Assembly (NCBI GenBank): GCA_016802295.1 | Contig: JAESIW010000162.1 | Span: 1,095,346-1,159,345 of the forward strand | Length of the DNA stretch: 64,000 nt | Source: Brachionus rotundiformis | Taxonomy: Eukaryota > Rotifera > Eurotatoria > Ploima > Brachionidae | Direction of reading: 5' to 3' | In this document: positions 33,607 to 41,710 of the stretch, piece after piece | Layout of the letters: the number at the start of each line of letters is the position of its first letter | Position numbering within the stretch: the first letter of the stretch is position 1 | Translations under genes and position numbers: made by a program | The notes under the pieces: model-generated | Seen by the model: the letters and a program-made list of their open reading frames with translations, nothing else | Told to the model about the DNA's origin: nothing | Database searches by the model: none

Positions 33607-35310
33607 CTAACATATTGAGTGTCCATCACTGCCATTTGGCCGTGTGGAGCTGTAGCAGCCGATTCCATTGAATTTATCTAAAGACTTTTTGAAACACGCA
33701 GTTGATTTAGATTTTACAATATCTTCTGACAACTTATTCCAATGCGGAACTATCCTATTTGAGAAAAAGGTATGTCTGGCACTAACCGCAGCTGCTAAAT
33801 CGTTTCTTATTTGAGCAGGGAAACTTTCTCTCTGAATTCTGATACTATTCCCTCTTAACGCCGCAGCAGGACCATTGTATTCTGATCTATTTCTGATCAA
33901 ATCTCTGACCAGATCCACTTTTTCTAAACCATTGACTAATTTGTATATTTCAATCAAGTCTCCTCTCACTCTTCTTTCACTAAGCCTTGTCAAACCCAGT
34001 TTAACCAACCTCATTTCATACGACATGTTTTTTAGATGCATGGGTATTTTTGTCGCCCTCTCTTGTATCCTCTCTAATTCATTCACATCCTTTTTCATAC
34101 TTGGATTCCAAACCTGTACTGCGTAGTCTAGGTGGGGTCTTACCATTGATATATACAATCTTAACCACAACCTTTCATCTCTACTTGTAAACGTTCGCTT
34201 TTGCACTAGCATTTTTTACTTGGCGGGTCCACTTTAAATCTGATGAGACCATCACTCCTAGATCCCTCTCACACTCTGTGGTCATTAATATAACATTTGA
34301 ATTGTTTTCACCACATCTTACCGAATATTTATGTCTTTCATTTAGTCTGCCAAAATGCATCACTTTACACTTATCAGTACACAGTCCCATACGCCACACA
34401 TCTATCCATTGACACACTGAATCAAAATCTTTCTGTAACGTCGCTCTTTCATAAACTTTATTTACTATACCAAGTATTTTCGAGTCATCTGAATACAATT
34501 TCATTTTATTTGAAACGCACTCAGGCAGGTCATTAATATACAGAACAAATAGTAAGGGTCCAAGTACAGATCCTTGTGGAACTCCACTCAATACCTCTGA
34601 CCATTTAGAAAATCCATCACCAAGTACAACTCGCTGAGTATACTTAAAAAGTCTTCAAACCACCTAACCAGTTTCTCGCCTAACCCATAACCACGTAGTT
34701 TATGAATAAGTCGTTGATGCGGTACAGTATCAAAAACCTTTGAAAAGTCTAATAGTATTTCATCAACACTGTTACCTTTTGCTAATTCACTCGTGATCAT
34801 GTCAAGCGTTTCAAGAAGGTTCGTGACACATCCTTTCCTTGGGACGAAACCATGCTGACATCCACTTAAAAGATTATTCTCTTGCAGGTAAATCATTAAT
34901 CGGTCCCTGACAATGCCTTCCATAACTTTACAAGAAACTGACGTAAGTGATACCGGTCGATAATTAACAGGCTCTAATTTACTTCCCTTTTTATAGATCG
35001 GCGAAATATTTGCTCGTTTCCACTCCATTGGAATCTTTCCTGTCTCTAGTGATTTTCTGTATATTATTTTCAATGGCACTGACATTGTTTTTGCACAGTT
35101 TTTTGCACAGTTTTTTAGAATCAGTGGATGTACTTTATCGGCACCAATCGATTTATTTCCATCTAATTTCTCTAGTCTTTTTTCAATGAGATCCTCATCA
35201 AGCTCCCTCATGACATTATCAATATCAAAAGACGAGGAAGTTCGTAATGGAAAATAAGGCATAATACCATGGGGTTCTTTATTAAAGACGGAATGAAACT
35301 GATCATTCAA
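33607..35310 (-). pseudogene. Reverse transcriptase of the LINE, frame-broken
   Basis: The coding part of the mobile element above. It needs at least two frame changes to read through, so it cannot encode an intact enzyme as assembled. Confidence 0.8.
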
Positions 35311-35545
35311 TAACTCAGCAATCAGTTTTTTATCACTGGCTACTTCACCCTTTTTTTTTTTCTCAACATTCTTATTTCTTCCTTTACTCCCAATTTACTT
35401 CTTACATACGCATAAATTAGTTTTGGATCTTTTTTTGCTTTTCTAGAGAGTGTGTTCTCATAATCCAATTTGACTTTTCTCAATTTCTTTTTTAGGTCTC
35501 TACATGCTTGTCCATATTTATATTTACTTATCTCAAACTACATTA

Positions 35546-36193
35546 CCAAAAAAATATCAATTTGTATGGTAGAATTTTACTAGTTGGAACATTTTTTTTT
35601 ATTTTAAATTTGATAAATTTTTTTATTAAATTATTTTTTTAGTAAAAGTAAGAGTAAAAAAATACTGAGACGCTATCGGGTTATGATATTCGAAGCTATG
35701 TCAGTAAACTAGACTGTTTCTTGAGCCATTTGTTCAGGTTGTGTAGATTAATTTAAAGTTTTTAATTGATTCGGAATAAAAAATATACTGTATTAGCCTA
35801 TTCTAAATGTTAACCACTTGATTTGTAGAGAAATTGTATCTTTGCATACACATTTTTAAATCTTCTCTAACAAAAGATTTGTTATTATTCAATTATTAAA
35901 ATTTATAATTTCATATCTGTTGATAATTCTAAATAGTTAAATTAAGTTGCTCTCATTCGTCTTATTTTGAAATCAGTTAAGTTAAACTTTAACTTTAAAG
36001 AGACTTTTTTTCGATTATCTTTGTCGCTCTTGTTAGGGACTTCTTGATTTCAGAAATGTCTTTCTCAAGAAATGGATAACATGAAATTATAACTAATCAT
36101 TCTAAATGTGTATATGTTTAAATTCTTTAAACTTTAAGCAATCACACCTAAGATATGGTAAAAAATAAAAACTTTAAAAACAAATCGAAAAAA
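35546..36193. other. Spacer between LINE and YeeE copy 2
   Basis: AT-rich DNA with no gene or clear repeat. Confidence 0.35.
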
Positions 36194-37397
36194 AAATAAT
36201 TTAATAAAATATTTAACTTTAGATTTGATTATAAAAAATAAATTTTTAAATCTACAAAATAAAAATTATAAAACAGAAAAATATATTTAAAATTAGAAAA
36301 ATATAGAAACTTAAATTAATAAAATTTGATTAATAAATAAATTTAAAAAAATAAATCATTTGTACGGGCGAAAAATCCCAAAAGAATACCACTTGCAAAC
36401 ATTGACATCATTGCTACAATTGAACCTATGAATAAATGTGATGTGCCAGATATTCCATGTCCAGTATTGCATCCTCCGGCGAGTCTAGCGCCAAAAACAA
36501 GAAGAAATCCTCCCAAAACTGCATTGTATGGATGAACAGGTTGTGCTTTGTTAAAAACACCACCCAAGAAAGCGGAGGCCATACTTCCACCAAATACAGA
36601 TAAGACAAACAAAAGAGTCAAATAGTTGTTAAAACCAAATCTGAATTTTTTGAGATAAGGAAATTTATCAAGTAACTTGAATGGAAAGACAAGACTGACT
36701 ACAGTTGTAAAACTACTAGAAGAGCCAAGCGATTTAGAGAGAAGAAGCAATGAAAAAAATTGAAGTGAACCAAGACAACATCCACCAATTATCGGTTGCC
36801 ATACTTCACTGGTAACTGAAAAAAAAGGTCTAGCACTATCTCTGAAGGTATAATCATTTTTCCAGGGAACAAATATTTCCATAAGAGCAACACCAACTCC
36901 CAAAAGAAAGATGAAAACAAGACGAACAATAATCGGATGTACTTTTATTACTTCGAATACTGTTTTTGATGCAATAGCATCTGGTTTTGATGAACCTGTA
37001 AGATACGAGTTGAGTAGCCCGTGAACAAGTCCTGCCAACAATCCACCCACCAAAGTCAAATACGAATAATTGACGCCTGCGCCAAGTTGTACAAAAACCA
37101 TTCCAGGACATGAACCTCCCACTGTCATCCCAAGTCCAAGTATAAGACCACCTGCACAAACAACCAAGATCGACTTGGACTTGAGCATTGTTCTGTAAGA
37201 CTCAAACACTTTGTTGTATCTCTCTTTTGCTATAAGGTTTAAAATAAAAATGCTCAGCGAAGAAGTAGCCAATGCTGAGAAAAACATTTTCATCATGATA
37301 AATTTGTTGAATATCATTTGTTGTCTAATATACTTTGGTTCATATACTTTGCTCTTTTCCAATATGAAACCGAACAGAAATCCTATTATAATCATTA
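36194..37397 (-). repeat. Duplicated block, YeeE copy 2
   Basis: Near-identical partner of 29491-30694 (offset 6703 bp). It includes the same 150 bp of 3' flank and stops at the same point in the coding region. Confidence 0.9.
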
Positions 37398-37524
37398 CAA
37401 CTATTTTTATTATAGTATAAATGACATTTCTGACTTTCGTTTTTTTCTTGTCGCTTTTTTTATTTTCCTCTTCTTTATTTATCGATAATTCAATATTTAC
37501 ACTTATTTCTTTTTTTTCTTGCAT
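36343..37524 (-). CDS. YeeE/YedE-family membrane transporter, copy 2
   Basis: 393 residues, intronless. From the IGFLFGFILEKSKVYEPKY segment onward it is virtually identical to copy 1, with the same GGSCPG, GGCCLG and GGCNTGHG cysteine motifs; the few changes are near the C-terminus (FFARTNDLFF against FFVRTNDFFF). The first 42 residues differ completely: a lysine/glutamate-rich leader followed by a hydrophobic stretch (VIYTIIKIVVMIII). The upstream DNA is also unrelated. Role as for copy 1: probable thiosulfate or related sulfur-compound uptake. Near identity points to recent duplication or ongoing gene conversion. Confidence 0.85.
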   Translation of the reverse strand: MQEKKEISVNIELSINKEEENKKSDKKKTKVRNVIYTIIKIVVMIIIGFLFGFILEKSKVYEPKYIRQQMIFNKFIMMKMFFSALATSSLSIFILNLIAKERYNKVFESYRTMLKSKSILVVCAGGLILGLGMTVGGSCPGMVFVQLGAGVNYSYLTLVGGLLAGLVHGLLNSYLTGSSKPDAIASKTVFEVIKVHPIIVRLVFIFLLGVGVALMEIFVPWKNDYTFRDSARPFFSVTSEVWQPIIGGCCLGSLQFFSLLLLSKSLGSSSSFTTVVSLVFPFKLLDKFPYLKKFRFGFNNYLTLLFVLSVFGGSMASAFLGGVFNKAQPVHPYNAVLGGFLLVFGARLAGGCNTGHGISGTSHLFIGSIVAMMSMFASGILLGFFARTNDLFF

Positions 37525-38807
37525 CTCTTATAATTATAAAAAAAATTAATTTTTTCAAATTTCATCCCAGATTTATAATAGTCTATTATTTAAAGAAATA
37601 TTATTTATATAAATTTGCCTAATCATTATTATTAGACTTATTTTTCCGTTCACTATCAACACAAATTAAATTTATTTCACTTTTTAATATTCTCATTATC
37701 TTTTCTCTCTATTAGTAAAATACCTTATTTAGAGTGGGTGTTCAGTTTTATATTTTTTTATAAATCTTTTTTTTAATTTGTATCCTCCAACTTTTTTCGG
37801 TTCACTGCTTTATATTTTATTTTTGAATGATTATTAAAATTTAACTCAATTGATTTTTTTATATAATAAATAAGGTTTATTTCTAAAACAATCATTTAAT
37901 TAAAATCTGCCATCAAAAATTTAATTTAATCAATAAAAAGTTTTTGGTTTTTAGTTAAACATTATTTACTAGTTAAGAAAAAATACTTTTTAATAAATTA
38001 TGCCTTTTAGATCGAAGATCGATTTTTTTCTCATATAAAGAGTTAATTTCATCTTTGTTAGAATTCAAATTTTTTTATTTGATAAATGATTTATCTTAAA
38101 TGGGTTTTTAAAAATTCTTTTTTCAGATTCAGATTTTTTTAATTCCAACTTTCCTGTAGCTTTCTAAAAAATCTTAATTTATTATCAGAATTACGTCTTC
38201 CACTAAAAATTACTTTAGTGTTTTATTGATTGTGAATTCCAGAAATGTTATTTTGGCAAAAATCATTCTTAAATGATTTATTTTTATTTTTAAAATTTTG
38301 AATTAAATTTGAGTAAATAATTACTTAGAGATTTGCTTAAAATATTAAAGAAAATTTTTTAAGTAAAGAGATTTAATATAAATATTATGTTAATTATTTG
38401 TAACTAGAAATAAGACCACCTAATTCTTTATCTTAAAAAAATTGAATCTTAATTATTTAAAAGTAAGTTCAAATCTCAAAAACGTGAATGTTGTAAGCTT
38501 ATTTTAATTAGTTTTTAGTTTTTAAGTTTAGTGTAATTTATTTTTAAAATATTTTTAATTATTAGAACTTTAACTTCTCTAAACATGGAAATAGAGAAGA
38601 ATTTCATCTTTTAATAAACGTAACCTAAATTTGGTAAAAAAATTATTATTTATACAACTTAAGAAATAATTAAAAAAATATAAAAAATTTAGCTAATGAA
38701 ACTGAATATAAACAAATAAATATAAAATTTGAAAAAAAACAACTTTGATAAAATCACTAAGGTTTTTATCCAAAGACTGAATTTGAAAATGAGATAGGAA
38801 AATCTTA
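37525..38807. other. Spacer between YeeE copy 2 and a TIR element
   Basis: AT-rich DNA. It holds the copy 2 upstream region. No gene is seen. Confidence 0.4.
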
Positions 38808-39405
38808 CCGTAAACTCTCGGAAACAACCCCGGGGTTTAAAAGCGTAAATTCGGTTTTATTCCCGGCATTAAACATGTGTTTTGAATTTTTTTCGAAAAT
38901 AGTTTTAAGGACAATCATGGCGAATTCCAGCTTTCTTCGCCACTAGCTTCTATAACACCATCCACGTCAAATAAGAGGAGCACTCCAAATACCGAGCCAG
39001 ATATCACAATTCCTAAAAAGAGGGGTAGAAAACGTGGAAGTAAGAACAAAAAGACAATTGAAAGAGAGTTAGCCATGATGTCTAAATAAATTAACCAGTA
39101 TTAAATTAACCAATTAACCTTTTTTTTAAGTACTTTGTATATTTTAAATTATTTTTTAAATCGAATTTTCACTTTTAATGCACGCATTAAATCCAAAATC
39201 TAAAATTTTCAAATAAAAATCTAAATTAATTTTTTTTTGTAAAAAAAATTATTTTTGCTCATTTAATGAGTTATTAAAATTAAAATTTCAGTTTTAGTCC
39301 GGCCTTAAAACTATTTTCGAAAAAAATTCAAAACACATGTTTAATGCCAGGAATAAAACCGAATTTTCGTTTTTTAACCCGGCATTATGAAACCCGAGAT
39401 TACAG
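38808..39405. mobile_element. 598-bp DNA transposon with 103-bp terminal inverted repeats
   Basis: The left arm (38808-38910) and right arm (39303-39405) are reverse complementary over about 103 bp. The inner 60 bp are almost perfect and the outer 40 bp have more differences and small indels. TA dinucleotides flank both ends (38806-38807 and 39406-39407), as expected for a Tc1/mariner-type TA target duplication. The ends read CCGTAAACTC and, on the other strand, CTGTAATCTC. The interior is GC-richer at 38911-39089 and carries a short open frame. It is too small to encode a transposase and so is non-autonomous (MITE-like). Confidence 0.8.
38887..39089 (+). pseudogene. Coding-like fragment with AT-hook-like motif inside the TIR element
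   Basis: A frame of about 67 codons, open from a stop in the left repeat to TAA at 39087-39089. It is rich in Ser, Pro, Thr and Asn, then reads TIPKKRGRKRGSKNKKT, an AT-hook-like basic motif. No ATG suits the frame well. It could be the tail of a lost transposase or a captured host exon. I do not recognise a specific family. Confidence 0.4.
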
Positions 39406-39760
39406 TATTATTCAAAATAATTTGTAAAAGTACAAAGAAATTTTTAAAAAAATAAAAAGATTAAAGTCAATAAAAAAATTATATCGATAGAGTTATCATA
39501 AATTCAAATTACAATTAATCTAAAAACGATAAAAAAATTGTAAAGTAAAGATATAGATAATGCCTATTTAAGAATCATAAAAGAATATTTAAATTAAAAA
39601 ATAAAAATATTTAAAAATTGATATTTTTTTTCAAGGCCAATTCAATTTTAAAAAATCAAGAATTAAATTAAATAAAAAGAATAAACTTTTGCTGAATCAC
39701 GGCAAGGTTAATTATTTTTTAAAAATATAAATAAATTATAAAAAAATTATGATGATTATA
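39406..39760. other. Spacer before YeeE copy 3
   Basis: AT-rich sequence with no feature. Unlike copies 1 and 2, copy 3 does not share the 150-bp 3' flank. Confidence 0.35.
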
Positions 39761-40807
39761 TAAAATTTAAAAAAAGAAATCATTTGTACGGGCGAAAAAT
39801 CCCAAAAGAATACCACTTGCAAACATTGACATCATTGCTACAATTGAACCTATGAATAAATGTGATGTGCCAGATATTCCATGTCCAGTATTGCATCCTC
39901 CGGCGAGTCTAGCGCCAAAAACAAGAAGAAATCCTCCCAAAACTGCATTGTATGGATGAACACCTTTTGATTGAGCAAATATTCCTGACATGTTTGATGA
40001 AACAAAACTTCCCAATATGACAAAAACAACAAATGTTAATGTTCCAATATTCGATATGCCACAACGAAATCTCTTTAAATAGGGATAATTTTCTAATTGC
40101 TTTTGGTTTAAAAAAAAACTGGCTAGAGAACTAAAAGCACTAGAAGAACCGAGCGATTTAGAGAGAAGAAGCAATGAAAAAAATTGAAGTGAACCAAGAC
40201 AACATCCACCAATTATCGGTTGCCATACTTCACTGGTAACTGAAAAAAAAGGTCTAGCACTATCTCTGAAGGTATAATCATTTTTCCAGGGAACAAATAT
40301 TTCCATAAGAGCAACACCAACTCCCAAAAGAAAGATGAAAACAAGACGAACAATAATCGGATGTACTTTTATTACTTCGAATACTGTTTTTGATGCAATA
40401 GCATCTGGTTTTGATGAACCTGTAAGATAAGAGTTGAGTAGCCCGTGAACAAGTCCTGCCAACAATCCACCCACCAAAGTCAAATACGAATAATTGACGC
40501 CTGCGCCAAGTTGTACAAAAACCATTCCAGGACATGAACCTCCCACTGTCATCCCAAGTCCAAGTATTAGACCACCTGCACAAACAACCAATATCGACTT
40601 GGACTTGAGCATTGTTCTATAAGACTCAAACACTTTGTTGTATCTCTCTTTTGCTATAAGGTTTAAAATAAAAATGCTCAACGAAGAAGTAGCCAATGCT
40701 GAGAAAAACATTTTCATCATGATAAATTTGTTGAATATCATTTGTTGTCTAATATACTTTGGTTCATATACTTTGCTCTTTTCCAATATGAAACCGAACA
40801 GAAATCC
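39761..40807 (-). repeat. Duplicated block, YeeE copy 3 (mosaic)
   Basis: It matches copies 1 and 2 with few changes over 39761-39961 and about 40160-40807. The block 39962 to about 40159 between these is strongly divergent. The match starts at the stop codon region and ends in the codons for GFLFGF, so it is shorter than the copy 1/copy 2 match. Confidence 0.85.
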
Positions 40808-40942
40808 AATAATACATGATAAAATGATTGGCTTTTTTTCGTTTGTCTCAATTTTTATATCTTCCTTTTCTTTTTCAATTTTTAATTCAGTTTGGTCAGT
40901 TTTGTTTCGTTTTCGTAAAATATTTTGATTTAACTCATCCAT
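39767..40942 (-). CDS. YeeE/YedE-family membrane transporter, copy 3 (mosaic)
   Basis: 391 residues, intronless, same family and cysteine motifs as copies 1 and 2. Its N-terminal 43 residues are unique (MDELNQNILRKRNK, then acidic/basic). After a core nearly identical to its sisters, about 66 residues are different but alignable: FFLNQKQLENYPYLKRF and GSFVSSNMSGIF in place of VFPFKLLDKFPYLKKF and GSMASAFLGGVF. From HPYNAVLGGF to the end it is identical again. The divergent block covers a loop and one or two membrane segments between the cysteine motifs, so it could alter substrate handling. Function as for copy 1. Confidence 0.85.
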   Translation of the reverse strand: MDELNQNILRKRNKTDQTELKIEKEKEDIKIETNEKKPIILSCIIGFLFGFILEKSKVYEPKYIRQQMIFNKFIMMKMFFSALATSSLSIFILNLIAKERYNKVFESYRTMLKSKSILVVCAGGLILGLGMTVGGSCPGMVFVQLGAGVNYSYLTLVGGLLAGLVHGLLNSYLTGSSKPDAIASKTVFEVIKVHPIIVRLVFIFLLGVGVALMEIFVPWKNDYTFRDSARPFFSVTSEVWQPIIGGCCLGSLQFFSLLLLSKSLGSSSAFSSLASFFLNQKQLENYPYLKRFRCGISNIGTLTFVVFVILGSFVSSNMSGIFAQSKGVHPYNAVLGGFLLVFGARLAGGCNTGHGISGTSHLFIGSIVAMMSMFASGILLGFFARTNDFFF

Positions 40943-41710
40943 GTTAATTTATAATTTGTTTTTTTTTTGAGTTTTTGTTAAATATTTTACTTTTGAAATC
41001 ATAATTGAAGGTTCTTACATAATTTTGCCAAAGATTGGAATATTTTTTATTATAATAGCTTTAAAGATTTTATAAATCATCTTGATTCAGCAAAAATTAT
41101 TAAACACCTTTAGCTATTTCTTTTTTACTTTATCTTGTTTTTTAGAATTAAATTCACTGATCCAGATTTTAATTATTTGTAGATAATTAATTTTAATTGC
41201 AACAATATTTCGCATTATATACTAATTTTCCATTTTTTTATTTATATAAGTTGATAAATATTTAGTAAGAAAGAAATCTTTTAAACCCAAACACCTCATT
41301 TTAATTGATAAAAATAAAATCATACCGAGTTTTTAAACTTTAGTTTATTTCTATTTAATCATACCAATATACAGGCTTATTTTTAATCTAAATTTAAAAA
41401 AAATTTCTTAACAATAAGCAGTTACACCCATTATCTATTTTTTTAAATTAATTGACCTTTTTTTAAGTTTCTTTAAAAATTAACACTTTTTGTCTTATAT
41501 AATCATGTAATTTTAATTTAATTAAATAAAAAAGATATATTAAAAAAATAATTAAAAAAATAAAAATTGTTTTTATTTAATTACTAAACCAAGTACATAT
41601 ATCTCTATTAATACCCAAATCCTGTTTAATATTTACAAGTACTGCGTAATTTTGAGATTGGTTTGTATTTGAAAATCATCGAAATTTACAATCTAATTTA
41701 CACTAACAAT
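40943..41710. other. Spacer, no gene seen
   Basis: Upstream region of YeeE copy 3 and 3' region of the GPCR gene. AT-rich; nothing recognisable. Confidence 0.35.

Larger units (their letters stand above)
33558..35545 (-). mobile_element. 5'-truncated CR1/L2-like LINE with broken reverse transcriptase
   Basis: Three overlapping frames (35310-34588, 34591-34181 and 34212-33607) cover most of one non-LTR reverse transcriptase. Blocks seen are NISPIYKKGSKLEPVNYRPV, LLDFSKVFDTVPHQRL, SGVPQGSVLGPLLFVLYIND and the catalytic YSDD (YADD is usual). The downstream region has MVRPHLDYAVQVWNP and ERIQERATK. One small frameshift lies just before the SGVPQG block and a small deletion near 34200. A T run near 35350 breaks the frame again upstream. 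The endonuclease end is absent. It is a pseudogenised, 5'-truncated insertion. Confidence 0.85.
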
